Positions 41,918-51,195 of a DNA stretch of 64,000 nucleotides are shown piece after piece; positions within the stretch are counted from its first letter, which is position 1; each line of letters begins with the position of its first letter. The position numbers and the translations under genes are program-made. Under the pieces are notes generated by a model, which searched no databases, was not told the DNA's origin, and worked only from the letters and a program-made list of their open reading frames with translations. The DNA comes from Bradyrhizobium sp. 199 (lineage in GTDB: Bacteria; Pseudomonadota; Alphaproteobacteria; Rhizobiales; Xanthobacteraceae): assembly GCF_023073355.1 (NCBI RefSeq), contig NZ_JADPJI010000005.1, positions 2,108,001 to 2,172,000 of the forward strand, read 5' to 3'.

Positions 41918-43030
41918 CTACCTTCCCGTCTTCACCTTGGTCCACAACCTGTTGAGGATCCGCTGCGTCGCCGGCTCGCGCGCCGTGATGACGAACAGCT
42001 TTGCGAGCGTCGCCTCGTCCGGATAGATGTTCTTGTCGTTCAGGATCTTCGGGTCGACCAGCTTCTGGCTGGCGAGGTTGCCACTCGCGTAGGACAGGAA
42101 GTCCGAGTTCTTGCCGGCAACGTCAGGGCGGTAGAGATAGTTGATCAGCTCGTAAGCCTCTTTGACGTTCTTGGCGTCGGCGGGGATCGCGAGATTGTCG
42201 AAGAACATCTGCGCGCCCTCCTTCGGGATGGCGTAGCCGATCTCGATGCCGCTCTTGGCTTCGCCCGCGCGGGCACGGGCCTGCATGATGTCGCCGGACC
42301 AGCCGACCACGAAGCAGATCTCGCCGGTGGCGAGCGCGCTCAGATATTCGGACGAGTGGAACTTGCGCACGGAGGGGCGAACCTTGGCGACGGCATCGGC
42401 GGCCTTCTCGAGGTCGGCCTGCTTGGTCGAGTTTGGATCGAGCCCGAGCCAGCTCAGCGCCGCCGGAAAGATGTCGTCGGCGGAATCGAGCATGTGCACG
42501 CCACAGTCTTTGAACCTGGCGAGATTCTCCGGCTTGAAGACGATGTCCCAGCTGTCGATCGTCGCGTCCGCGCCCAGGATCTGCTTCACCTTGGCGACGT
42601 TGTAGCCGATGCCCGTCGTGCCCCACATGTAGTTGGCGGCGTAGACATTGCCGGGATCGTAGGTCGCTAGACGCTGGTTCACCATCGGCCAGGCATTGAC
42701 CAAGTTCGGCAGCTTCGCCTTGTCGAGCTTCTGGAAGATGTTGGCCTTGATCTGGCGCTGCAGGAAATAGGCGGTGGGCACCACGACGTCATAGCCGGAC
42801 TTGCCGGCCATCAGGCGCGTCTCCAGCGTCTCGTTGGCATCGAAGGTGTCGTAGACCACCTTGATGCCGGTCTCCTTGGTGAAGGCCTCGAGGACATCTG
42901 GCGCCATGTAGTTGGACCAGTTGTAGAAGTTGACGACGCGCTCCTCGGCGCTCACAGCGGCGGACGGCAAATTCAGCGCGGCGACGATTGCAAGACCAAG
43001 GCAAAGCGAGGCGCGGCCGATGGTCGTCAT
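41918..43030 (-). CDS. potF: Polyamine ABC transporter binding protein PotF-like
   Basis: This 370-residue periplasmic binding protein has a signal peptide of about 28 residues ending AVSAEE. The mature start RVVNFYNWSNYMAPDVLEAFTKETG is the hallmark of PotD/PotF spermidine and putrescine binders; FVVGWSGDIMQA and YAIPKEGAQMFFDNLAIP agree. It follows the aminotransferase gene by seven bases with no potGHI genes, so it may share another uptake system. Confidence 0.9.
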   Translation of the reverse strand: MTTIGRASLCLGLAIVAALNLPSAAVSAEERVVNFYNWSNYMAPDVLEAFTKETGIKVVYDTFDANETLETRLMAGKSGYDVVVPTAYFLQRQIKANIFQKLDKAKLPNLVNAWPMVNQRLATYDPGNVYAANYMWGTTGIGYNVAKVKQILGADATIDSWDIVFKPENLARFKDCGVHMLDSADDIFPAALSWLGLDPNSTKQADLEKAADAVAKVRPSVRKFHSSEYLSALATGEICFVVGWSGDIMQARARAGEAKSGIEIGYAIPKEGAQMFFDNLAIPADAKNVKEAYELINYLYRPDVAGKNSDFLSYASGNLASQKLVDPKILNDKNIYPDEATLAKLFVITAREPATQRILNRLWTKVKTGR

Positions 43031-43037
43031 CTCTGGT

Positions 43038-44216
43038 CTACCTCTTGCGTCCGCGCACCGCGTCCGACAGCCGCTCCAGCGCGGTATCGAGGGTCTCGTC
43101 CTTCTTGGCGAAGCAGAAACGCACCACCGAGGTCACCGGGTCCTGCTCGTAGAAGGCCGAGACCGGGATCGCCGCCACCTTGTAATCCTTCACGATCCGC
43201 CAGCAGAACTCGGTGTCGCTCTCGTTGAGCCCGAGCGGCGACAGGTCGACGGTGAGGAAGTAGGTGCCTTGCGACTTCAGGACGGGAAAGCCGAGGCTCT
43301 CCAGTCCCCTGGTCAGGCGGTCCCTGCTCCGGCTCAGGTCCTTGCGCATCGACAGGAAATACTCGTCCGGCTTGCCGAGGCCGTAGGCGACTGCGGCCTG
43401 AAGGTTCGGCGCGGTCGTGAAGGTCAGGAACTGGTGCACCTTGGCGGCGACGCGCAGCAGCGGCGGCGCCGCGCAGACGAAGCCGATCTTCCAACCCGTC
43501 AGCGAGAAGATCTTGCCGGCCGAGCCGACCTTGATCGTGCGCTCGCGCATACCCGGAATGGTGATCAGCGGGATGTGTTTGTGCTCGTCGAAGGTGACGT
43601 GCTCCCAGACCTCGTCGCAGATCGCGATGACGTCGAACTCCTGGCAGTAGCGCGCCAGCAGCTCGAGGTCCTCGCGCGGATAGACCACCGCTGACGGATT
43701 CAAGGGATTGTTGAACAGCACCGCCTTGGTCTTTGAATTGAAGACGCTTTTCAGCATGTCCTCATTCAGCCGCCAGTGCGGCGGCTCGAGTCGCACCAGG
43801 CGCGGAATGCCGCCGGCCTGGCGGATGATCGGCAGGTAGGAATCATAGACCGGCTGGAAGCACACCACCTCGTCGCCTGGCTGGACCACGGCGAGGATGG
43901 CGGAGGTCAACGCCTCGGTGCCGCCGGAGGTGACCATCACCTCACTCATCGGATCGAGTTTGAGGCCGTGCCAATGGCCGTAATGGGTCGCGATCGCCTG
44001 GCGCAGCTCCGGCAGGCCCATCATCGAGGGGTACTGGTTATAGCCGTTCAGCGAGGCGTCGGCCGCGGCGCGGCGGATGTCCTCGGGGCCGGGATCGTCG
44101 GGAAAGCCCTGGCCGAGATTGATGGCGGCATTGTCGCGCGCGGCCTGCGACATCGCCTCGAAGATGGTGACGGGAAGGTCGGCAAAGACCTTGTTCAGGG
44201 AAGCGCTCTTGGACAT
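43038..44216 (-). CDS. Class I/II aminotransferase (methionine/kynurenine aminotransferase-like)
   Basis: This 392-residue PLP enzyme has its Schiff-base Lys in GSAGKIFSLTGWKIGF and the PLP-phosphate site around TSGGTEAL; NNPLNPSAV and ICDEVWEH hold the Asn and Asp that touch the cofactor. AINLGQGFPDDPGPEDI at the start resembles the YbdL/kynurenine aminotransferase group. It is flanked by a rhodanese gene eight bases upstream and potF seven bases downstream, forming a tight three-gene run. The substrate is not certain; methionine-type or aromatic amino acids are likely. Confidence 0.88.
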   Translation of the reverse strand: MSKSASLNKVFADLPVTIFEAMSQAARDNAAINLGQGFPDDPGPEDIRRAAADASLNGYNQYPSMMGLPELRQAIATHYGHWHGLKLDPMSEVMVTSGGTEALTSAILAVVQPGDEVVCFQPVYDSYLPIIRQAGGIPRLVRLEPPHWRLNEDMLKSVFNSKTKAVLFNNPLNPSAVVYPREDLELLARYCQEFDVIAICDEVWEHVTFDEHKHIPLITIPGMRERTIKVGSAGKIFSLTGWKIGFVCAAPPLLRVAAKVHQFLTFTTAPNLQAAVAYGLGKPDEYFLSMRKDLSRSRDRLTRGLESLGFPVLKSQGTYFLTVDLSPLGLNESDTEFCWRIVKDYKVAAIPVSAFYEQDPVTSVVRFCFAKKDETLDTALERLSDAVRGRKR

Positions 44217-44224
44217 CGGGCCGG

Positions 44225-44551
44225 TCAGCCGCCGACTTTGTTGGGAAGACCCGCCGCCTTCCAGCCCAGCATGCCGCCGGCCAGATGCTTGTCGTAAGGT
44301 AGGCCCGCCGCCTGCGCCGCGAGCGAGGCCGTCACCGATCGCTTGCCCGAGCGGCAGGCGAACACGACCTCCTTGCCTTGGGGATCGGGGATCGCCCTGG
44401 GATCGAAGGTCGAGAGCGGCACCACGACGCCGTAAGGATAGGCCTCGGCTTCGACCTCGTTCGGCTCGCGCACGTCGACCAGCAGATAGCGCCCTTCCGC
44501 GACACCTTTGGAGACCTCGTCCGGGGTCAGATCCTGTACCTGGTTTGCCAC
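44225..44551 (-). CDS. Single-domain rhodanese
   Basis: This is a sulfurtransferase of 108 residues with the active-site loop CRSGKRS (Cys as sulfur carrier) and the conserved DVREPNE element. The start is a GTG preceded by GGAGG (giving MANQVQDLTPDEV), which fits the usual length; an upstream ATG nine codons earlier lacks such a site. It is cytoplasmic. Together with the aminotransferase and PotF genes it may form a small sulfur or amino-acid metabolism operon. Confidence 0.88.
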   Translation of the reverse strand: MANQVQDLTPDEVSKGVAEGRYLLVDVREPNEVEAEAYPYGVVVPLSTFDPRAIPDPQGKEVVFACRSGKRSVTASLAAQAAGLPYDKHLAGGMLGWKAAGLPNKVGG

Positions 44552-44719
44552 ATCATCCTCCAACGTCGCGAGCCGCATGCCGAGGCGAACCCGGCCGGCG
44601 GCAACCTCGCCTCTCGGCTTGCGAAAATCAAGCGCTACAAAGGCTTGGGCCGCGCAGCGCAAGTTAAAGCTAAATCGCAGCGACTTGAAGCGCGGCTTTC
44701 GCCGTCTCTGGAATACTGG

Positions 44720-44742
44720 GTCGCCCGGTCAAGCCGGGCGAC
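44720..44742. terminator. Perfect hairpin between kup and the rhodanese gene
   Basis: GTCGCCCGG and CCGGGCGAC are 9-base arms with a 5-base loop. It lies ten bases after the stop of the minus-strand kup gene and may end its transcript, though no T-run follows. It also resembles a dispersed Bradyrhizobium repeat. Confidence 0.5.
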
Positions 44743-44752
44743 GACAGCGGCG

Positions 44753-46681
44753 CTAGATCGTCACCTGCGTTCCGACCTCGACCACACGGCCTGAAGGGAT
44801 CTGGAAATAGTCCGTGGCGTCGTTGGCGGAGCGGCTGAGCGAGATGAACAGCCGGTCCTGCCAGCGCGGCATGCCGGAATGCACCGCCGGCTTGAGCGCC
44901 CGGCGCGACAGGAAGAACGAGGTCGACATGATGTCGAACTGCCAGCCGAGCTTGCGGGCGATCGCCAGGGCCTTGGGCACGTTGGGCGATTCCATGAAGC
45001 CGAATTTCAGCCTCACCTTGGAGAAGGTCGGGGAGATCTGCTCCAGCTTGACGCGCTCGGCCGGGTCGATGCGCGGGGTCTGCGCCGTCTCGATGGTGAG
45101 GATCACGTTCTTCTCATGCAGCACTTTGTAGTGCTTCAGACTATGCATCAGAGCGGTCGGCGCGCTGAGCGGGTCCGAGGTCAGGAACACGGCGGTGCCG
45201 GGCACGCGCTGCGGCGGCCGCTTCTCCAGCATTGCCACGAGGTCGGCGAGCGGGAATTCGAGCTTGCGAGACTTCTCGAACAGCAAGCGGCTGCCACGTC
45301 GCCACGTGTACATCAGGATGATCATGAGGGCGCCGAGCGCCAGCGGCACCCAGCCGCCCTCGAACACCTTGAGCAGGTTCGCGGCCAGGAAGGTCAGGTC
45401 GAGGAACAGGAACGGCACGATCAGCGCGGCTGCCGCGAGCGGCGACCACCGCCAGACCTTCCAGATCACGACGAAGCCCATCATCGCCGTGACCACCATC
45501 GTCCCCGTGACGGAGATGCCGTAGGCCGAGGCCAGCGCGCTGGACGAGCGGAACAACAGCACCAGCAACACCACCGCAACCAGCAACAGCTGGTTGATGC
45601 GAGGGATGAAGATCTGGCCGGAATGGGCTTCCGAGGTATGGCGAATTTCGAACCGCGGCAGCAGACCGAGCTGGATCGCCTGCCGCGTCAGCGAATAGGC
45701 GCCGGTGATGACGGCCTGGCTGGCGATGACGGTCGCCATGGTGGCGAGCACGACCATGCAGCCGCGGAAGAAGCCTTGCGGGAACAGCTGGAAGAACGGG
45801 CTCACGATGGCGCCGGGATCGCTGAGTACGAGTGCCCCCTGCCCGAGATAGTTCAGCGCCAGCGAGGGCAGCACGATCGAGAGCCAGGCAATCTGGATCG
45901 GCCGTTTGCCGAAATGGCCGAGATCGGCATAGAGCGCCTCGGCGCCGGTGACCGCCAGGAACACGGCGCCCAGCGTGACAAAGCCGATGATGCCGTGGTG
46001 GAACATGAAAGACACCGCGTAGAGCGGGTTCAGCGCGTAGAGGACTTGCGGCTGTTGGATGATTGGGTGGATCGCCGCCGCCGCGATGACCGCGAACCAG
46101 ACGCACATGATCGGGCCGAAGAAGGCGGCGACGCGGGCGGTTCCACGCGACTGCACCGCGAACAGGCAGATCAGGATCACCACCGTCAGTGGCACGATAT
46201 AGGGCTCGAACCGGAGCGTGACGTCCTTCATGCCCTCGATCGCCGACAGCACCGAGAGCGCCGGCGTGATCACGGCATCGCCGTAGAACAGCGCGCCGGA
46301 GATGATGCCGAGCAGGACGATGGTCGCCCCGCCGGTGCCGACCGCACGCTGGGCCAGTGCCATCAGGGCCAGCGTGCCACCCTCGCCATTGTTGTCGGCA
46401 CGGAGCAGGATCACGACGTATTTGAGCGTCACCACGACGATCAGCGCCCACAGGATCAGGGAGAGCACACCCAGCACCGCCGCCGGCGTCGGCAACCCCT
46501 CTGCGCCCGAAGCCGCCATCACCGCCTCACGGAACGCATAGAGCGGACTGGTGCCGATATCGCCATAGACCACCCCGATGCTGCCGAGCGTCAGGGCTCG
46601 GAAACCCGCGGTCGTCTGAGCGTGGTCATGTCCATTGGCCGCCGCGGTTTCCGGGGCGGAGATCGCTACGTCACTTGTCAT
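44753..46681 (-). CDS. kup: Potassium transporter Kup (copy 1)
   Basis: This 642-residue KUP/HAK-type inner-membrane potassium-proton symporter has LGSIGVVYGDIGTSPLYAF in the first span, LRADNNGEGG in the following loop and about 12 membrane spans, then a soluble C-terminal domain ending VVEVGTQVTI. About 25 polar His-containing residues precede the first span. It is closely similar to the next gene upstream, from which a 140-base gap separates it. The two probably arose by duplication. Confidence 0.95.
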   Translation of the reverse strand: MTSDVAISAPETAAANGHDHAQTTAGFRALTLGSIGVVYGDIGTSPLYAFREAVMAASGAEGLPTPAAVLGVLSLILWALIVVVTLKYVVILLRADNNGEGGTLALMALAQRAVGTGGATIVLLGIISGALFYGDAVITPALSVLSAIEGMKDVTLRFEPYIVPLTVVILICLFAVQSRGTARVAAFFGPIMCVWFAVIAAAAIHPIIQQPQVLYALNPLYAVSFMFHHGIIGFVTLGAVFLAVTGAEALYADLGHFGKRPIQIAWLSIVLPSLALNYLGQGALVLSDPGAIVSPFFQLFPQGFFRGCMVVLATMATVIASQAVITGAYSLTRQAIQLGLLPRFEIRHTSEAHSGQIFIPRINQLLLVAVVLLVLLFRSSSALASAYGISVTGTMVVTAMMGFVVIWKVWRWSPLAAAALIVPFLFLDLTFLAANLLKVFEGGWVPLALGALMIILMYTWRRGSRLLFEKSRKLEFPLADLVAMLEKRPPQRVPGTAVFLTSDPLSAPTALMHSLKHYKVLHEKNVILTIETAQTPRIDPAERVKLEQISPTFSKVRLKFGFMESPNVPKALAIARKLGWQFDIMSTSFFLSRRALKPAVHSGMPRWQDRLFISLSRSANDATDYFQIPSGRVVEVGTQVTI

Positions 46682-46821
46682 GGGAGAGCCCAGTGGCCTC
46701 TAGATTGCTTCACTGCACAATGGCGGAAGAGCGCGCGGCTTATAGTCCTGCGCTCCCGGCATAGCCTAGCCCGATTTCGGAGCTTAGCCATGCATTTTCG
46801 CATGGCTGCGGCAGTTGCGTC

Positions 46822-48723
46822 CTAGATGGTAACCTGGGTTCCGACTTCAACCACCCGGCCGGTGGGTATTTGGAAGTAGTCCGTGGCGTCGTTGGCAGAC
46901 CGGCTGAGCGCAATGAACAGATGGTCCTGCCACAGCGGCATGCCCGACTGCGCCGACGCTTTCAGCGACCTGCGCGACACGAAGAACGATGTGGACATGA
47001 TGTCGAACTGCCAGCCCTGCTTGCGCGCGATGGCGAGCGCCTTGGGCACGTTCGGCTGCTCCATGAAGCCGAAGCGCAGACGGACCTTGGAGAACTTGTC
47101 GCTGATCTTCTCCATGCGGAACCGCTCCGACAGATCGACGCGCGGCGTATGCGCGGTCTCGATGGTCAGAACCACGTTGTGCTCGTGCAGCACCTTGTTG
47201 TGCTTGAGGTTATGCAGCAGCGCGGTCGGCACGAACGAGGGATCGCTGGTCAGGAACACCGCGGTGCCCTTGACGATGTGCGGCGGCCGCTTCTCGAGGC
47301 TCCGGATCAGGTCGTCCAGCGGCACCTCGATCCGGCGCGTCTTCTGGACCAGGATTCCGGAGCCCTTCCGCCAGGTCCAGATCGTCCCTGCCATGACCAC
47401 GCCGAACAGCAGAGGCACCCAGGCGCCCTCGAGCAGCTTCAAGAGATTGGCGCTGAAGAAGCTCAGATCGACGACGACGAAGGGCACGATCACGGCTGCA
47501 GCGGTGGCGGCGCGCCAGTTCCACAGTTTCCAGATCACGACGAAGCCCATGATGCCGTCGGCGACCATGGTGGTGGAGACCGCGATGCCGTAGGCCGAGG
47601 CCAGATTGCTGGGGGTGTGAAACAGCAGGACCAGCAGCATCACGCCGATCAGCAGCAGGCGGTTCACCCGCGGAAGATAGATCTGGCCGGCATGGGTCTC
47701 CGAGGTGTAGCGGACCTCGAAACGCGGCAGCAGGCCGAGCTGCACTGCCTGATAGACCAGCGAATAGGCGCCGGTGATCACTGCCTGGCTCGCGATCACG
47801 GTCGCGGCCGTCGCAAGTCCGACCAGCGGCAAGACAAAATTCTCGGGCACCATGCGGTAGAACGAGTGCTCGATCGCGCTGGGGTCCGACAGCACCAGCG
47901 CGCCCTGCCCGAAATAGTTGATCAAGAGCGCGGGAAGCACGAAGAACATCCAGGCCAATTGGATCGGCTTGCGGCCGAAATGGCCGAGATCGGCATAGAG
48001 CGCCTCGCCCCCTGTCACCGCCAGGAACACCGCGCCGAGCGTCACAAGGCCGATCGTGCCGTGCGACAGCAGGAAGTGCACCGCGTAATAGGGATTGATC
48101 GCCGCCAGCACGGAGGGATCGTCGGCGATGTGGACGGCCCCCATCACCGCGATGACGGTGAACCAGACCACCATCACCGGTCCGAAGGCCGAGGCGACCA
48201 GTGCGGTCCCCTTGCTCTGGACCGCGAACAGCAGCACCAGGATGAGCACGGTGAGCGGCACCACGTAATGCTCGAGCGCAGGAGCTGCGAGCTTCAGGCC
48301 TTCGACCGCCGACAGCACCGAGATCGCCGGCGTGATCATGGAATCGCCGATGAACATGGAGGCGCCGACCACGCCGAGCGCGAGCAGAATCCAGCTTCGC
48401 CGCCCGAGCGCGCGCTGGCCGAGAGCCATCAGAGAAAGCGTGCCGCCCTCCCCGTTATTGTCGGCGCGCAGCAGCAGCAGGACGTATTTGGCGGTGACGA
48501 CGATTAGCAGCGCCCACAGGATCAGCGAGAGCACGCCCAGCACGATGACCCGCGAGACCGGCTCGCCATGGGCGGCGCCCTTGACAGCCTCGTGGAAGGC
48601 ATACAGCGGCGAGGTGCCGATATCGCCGAAGACGACGCCGATGCTCCCGAGGGTAAGGGCCCAAAAACCTGAGGTGACCGGTTGCCCATCCTGGGTCTCG
48701 GCCTGTGTGATGCTCGCCGTCAT
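46822..48723 (-). CDS. kup: Potassium transporter Kup (copy 2)
   Basis: This is a 633-residue paralogue of the adjacent kup, with LGSIGVVFGDIGTSPLYAF and LRADNNGEGG and the same C-terminus GRVVEVGTQVTI. The start is set at MTASITQAE, which gives the normal N-terminal length; the frame is open for another 48 codons upstream with rare-looking Arg-rich content. No strong ribosome site is seen at this ATG. The two proteins may differ in affinity or induction by low potassium. Confidence 0.95.
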   Translation of the reverse strand: MTASITQAETQDGQPVTSGFWALTLGSIGVVFGDIGTSPLYAFHEAVKGAAHGEPVSRVIVLGVLSLILWALLIVVTAKYVLLLLRADNNGEGGTLSLMALGQRALGRRSWILLALGVVGASMFIGDSMITPAISVLSAVEGLKLAAPALEHYVVPLTVLILVLLFAVQSKGTALVASAFGPVMVVWFTVIAVMGAVHIADDPSVLAAINPYYAVHFLLSHGTIGLVTLGAVFLAVTGGEALYADLGHFGRKPIQLAWMFFVLPALLINYFGQGALVLSDPSAIEHSFYRMVPENFVLPLVGLATAATVIASQAVITGAYSLVYQAVQLGLLPRFEVRYTSETHAGQIYLPRVNRLLLIGVMLLVLLFHTPSNLASAYGIAVSTTMVADGIMGFVVIWKLWNWRAATAAAVIVPFVVVDLSFFSANLLKLLEGAWVPLLFGVVMAGTIWTWRKGSGILVQKTRRIEVPLDDLIRSLEKRPPHIVKGTAVFLTSDPSFVPTALLHNLKHNKVLHEHNVVLTIETAHTPRVDLSERFRMEKISDKFSKVRLRFGFMEQPNVPKALAIARKQGWQFDIMSTSFFVSRRSLKASAQSGMPLWQDHLFIALSRSANDATDYFQIPTGRVVEVGTQVTI

Positions 48724-48897
48724 GAAGGTGGAAAACGCTTCTTCCCTGGAATCGATCCGGCGCCTTTCGACGCTTCCGGCGCGCCTGTCAATCGGCCCAT
48801 CACCATAGCAGACGGCCAGACAGAAGCTGTGACACCGCAGCAACGTTCGTCGCCCGCGCGACGACATGCCTTTAGGTAAAATGGTAGCGCAAGAGGC

Positions 48898-49725
48898 CTA
48901 GGGCTTCAGATTCGGCGGCAGCGGCGGATCTTCGCGCATCAGGGTGATGGTCACGCGCCGGTTGGCCGCGAGCGAAGGATCATCCGGAAACAGCGGCTGG
49001 GTGTCCGCCTTTCCGGAAACGGCGAAGATGTGCGACGGCGGCAGGCCCTCGCGTTCGAGAATCTGACGCACGGCATTGGCGCGGTCGGCCGACAGGTCGA
49101 AGGCGCCGTACTCGCTGCGGGACGGCACGAAGCCGGCCGCGGTGTGGCCGGCGATGGAGACGCGAAGGGGCGTCGCCTTGAGCGGGATCGCGAGCTTCTC
49201 GACCAGGCGGCGGGTGCGCTCGTAGGGCACCTTGGAGCCGTCGGCGAACATCGAGCGGCCGTCCTGATCGACGATCTCCAGGTTGAGACCCTGCTTGGTC
49301 TCCTCGAACATGATGTGCTTGGACATCTCGGTCAGCTCCGGCATGTCCTGCAACGCCTGGCGCAGCGACGCCGCGGCGAGCGCGAAATTGCGATCGACCT
49401 TGATCTTGGCGCCAGACGTCTTTTCGCGATCCTCCTGGTCCGGCGTCGGTGTGTTCGACGCCTCCTCGGGCTGGATGTGATCGACGTTCTTCAGCCGCGC
49501 GCGCGTCGGCAGGCCGTCGGATTCGATGATGCCGGCGTAACGCGCCTCGCTCTGGACGCCGAAGGCCTCGCGCATTGAGCCTGCGACGATCTTCAGCTTG
49601 TTGGCGTCCTGGGTGGAGAACGCGACCAGCATCACGAAAAACGCCAGCAGCAAGGCCATGAGATCGGCAAACGTCACGAACCAGCCATGGCCGCCGTGTG
49701 CTTCCTCGCGCTTCTTCTTTGCCAT
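48898..49725 (-). CDS. motB: Flagellar motor stator protein MotB
   Basis: This 275-residue protein anchors the stator to peptidoglycan. A single membrane span follows the short N-terminus (WFVTFADLMALLLAFFVMLV) and contains the proton-carrying Asp21. The C-terminal OmpA/MotB domain binds peptidoglycan (SVSIAGHTAA-like start, DRANAVRQIL, NRRVTITLM end). The gene lies 23 bases after motA. No other flagellar gene is in the window. Confidence 0.92.
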   Translation of the reverse strand: MAKKKREEAHGGHGWFVTFADLMALLLAFFVMLVAFSTQDANKLKIVAGSMREAFGVQSEARYAGIIESDGLPTRARLKNVDHIQPEEASNTPTPDQEDREKTSGAKIKVDRNFALAAASLRQALQDMPELTEMSKHIMFEETKQGLNLEIVDQDGRSMFADGSKVPYERTRRLVEKLAIPLKATPLRVSIAGHTAAGFVPSRSEYGAFDLSADRANAVRQILEREGLPPSHIFAVSGKADTQPLFPDDPSLAANRRVTITLMREDPPLPPNLKP

Positions 49726-49748
49726 CGCTCAGATCCCGGCGTCCGCCG

Positions 49749-50522
49749 TTACGCCGGAACCGGCTCGCCTTCGGCGTGACGGTGCTTCTCGGGCAGATAG
49801 GCCAGCAGCATTTCGCGCACGAGCGTCGGGCTCTTGGAGTCGCGGATCATCAAGATGCCGTCGATGATCAGCGTACGATTGGTCTCCTCGTCGATCAGCT
49901 TGCCATGCAGCTTGTCGGCGATCGGCAGGCAGATCAGGTTCGCGACCAGAGCACCGTAAAGAGTGGCCAGCAGGGCGGTCGCCATGAACGGGCCGAGCTT
50001 CGAGGGATCCGACATGTTCGAAAACATCTGCACCATGCCGATCAGGGTCCCGATCATGCCGAATGCAGGCGCGCAGTCGCCGACGGCGCGGTAGATCTTG
50101 CTGCCTTCGTTGAGATGCAGCAGGAAGTTGTCGCGGTCGCGTTCCAAATTGTCTCTGATGAAATCGAGGTCGTAGCCGTCGGCGACGTAGCGAATGCCTT
50201 TGGCGAGGAACGGCTCGTCGGTCTCGACCTTCTCCAACCCCACCGGGCCCTGCTTGCGGGCGATCTCGGCGATGCGGGCGAGTTCGTCGACCAGATCGTG
50301 AGCCGACAGCCGGCTCATCGTGAAGGCGAATTTCATGCCGAGGGGCAGGCCGTGCATCAGCACCGAGAGCGGAAAGCGGATCATGGTCGCTGCTGCCGAG
50401 CCGCCGAAAATGATGATCATCGCATGCTCCGAGATGAACATGTGCAGATCGCCGCCCATCAGCACCATGGCCACAATAACGGCCAAGCCGCCCAAAAGCC
50501 CGACGGTCGTCATGATATCCAT
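49749..50522 (-). CDS. motA: Flagellar motor stator protein MotA
   Basis: This 257-residue protein with four membrane spans is of the MotA/PomA type. It has a short N-terminus (MTTVGLLGGLAVIVAMVLMGG), a long cytoplasmic loop with the charged stretch DLDFIRDNLERDRDNFL, and the GDCAPAFGMIGTLIGMVQM and ATLYGALVANLICLP spans that line the ion path. With MotB it forms the ion-driven stator. Length and lack of a large insertion are closer to PomA than to E. coli MotA (295). Confidence 0.92.
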   Translation of the reverse strand: MDIMTTVGLLGGLAVIVAMVLMGGDLHMFISEHAMIIIFGGSAAATMIRFPLSVLMHGLPLGMKFAFTMSRLSAHDLVDELARIAEIARKQGPVGLEKVETDEPFLAKGIRYVADGYDLDFIRDNLERDRDNFLLHLNEGSKIYRAVGDCAPAFGMIGTLIGMVQMFSNMSDPSKLGPFMATALLATLYGALVANLICLPIADKLHGKLIDEETNRTLIIDGILMIRDSKSPTLVREMLLAYLPEKHRHAEGEPVPA

Positions 50523-50887
50523 GGGAGACTCCAGCGCTTACGCAACAACGGCCGTCCTGGCCGCTGGCGCGGCCCGACCCCGAACCGCATCGGAAACCCT
50601 AGAGCGCCGCCCTTAAAGCCGCGTAAAGGTTAAGTTGAGCCGGCGCGCCAGACCGGCGCAGCGCACCGGGAGCAAGCCGGCCTTGCCGACTGCCGACACG
50701 AATTTCAACACTTTGCTAACCATGATTGCGGCGCGGCGGCGCGATGAATGCACTGCGTTGAGTTGAACAGCGCGAGAAGGTTTGCTTGTCTTGGATGGCG
50801 CGCTGCGGCCCTGCGCCACGGGCGAGACGAAGGACGATCTGCTATTCTGCGCCCCTCGGCATGCTCCATCGCCGGGAGCGATTTGCA
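50523..50887. other. Intergenic stretch upstream of motA
   Basis: These 365 bases separate divergent genes. No repeat, palindrome or RNA gene is recognised; open frames here are Arg-rich and look like chance. Confidence 0.5.
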
Positions 50888-51181
50888 ATGTTGACGCTGT
50901 TCAGTCTTCTCACCGCGCTGCCTGCGGTGTTGGCGCTCCACCTGCTCGAGCCGGAGCTCGTTCTGCCGGCCTTCAGCCTTGCGCTCTTTGCCGAGGCCGT
51001 CTTCGCAGTGATCGCAGCACGCTTGATTCACCTGCCGGACAATGCGGAGGACATCACGCTGTGGGACCTTGCAGGCGGCTTCACCCTGATCGGATGCGCC
51101 GCCGCGGTGTTTGGCGAGCCGGATCAGGCCGCGCTGTTTCTGACCGAACAGGGCAGCCTACGGCCGGCGTCGCGGCCGTAG
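50888..51181 (+). CDS. Small membrane protein, 97 aa
   Basis: Three hydrophobic segments can be seen: LTLFSLLTALPAVLALHLL, PAFSLALFAEAVFAVIAARLI and LAGGFTLIGCAAAVFGE. The C-terminus is polar. GGGAG lies about ten bases before the ATG. No family is recognised. It converges with an RraA-like gene and is divergent from the motAB unit. Confidence 0.65.
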   Translation: MLTLFSLLTALPAVLALHLLEPELVLPAFSLALFAEAVFAVIAARLIHLPDNAEDITLWDLAGGFTLIGCAAAVFGEPDQAALFLTEQGSLRPASRP

Positions 51182-51195
51182 GCCGTGGAGTCGCG

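Noticed and set aside
44879..48507. Very long plus-strand frames (648 and 545 codons) over the two kup genes
   Set aside because: Both mirror conserved transporter genes on the other strand and encode His/Arg/Glu/Asp-rich sequence with no domain.
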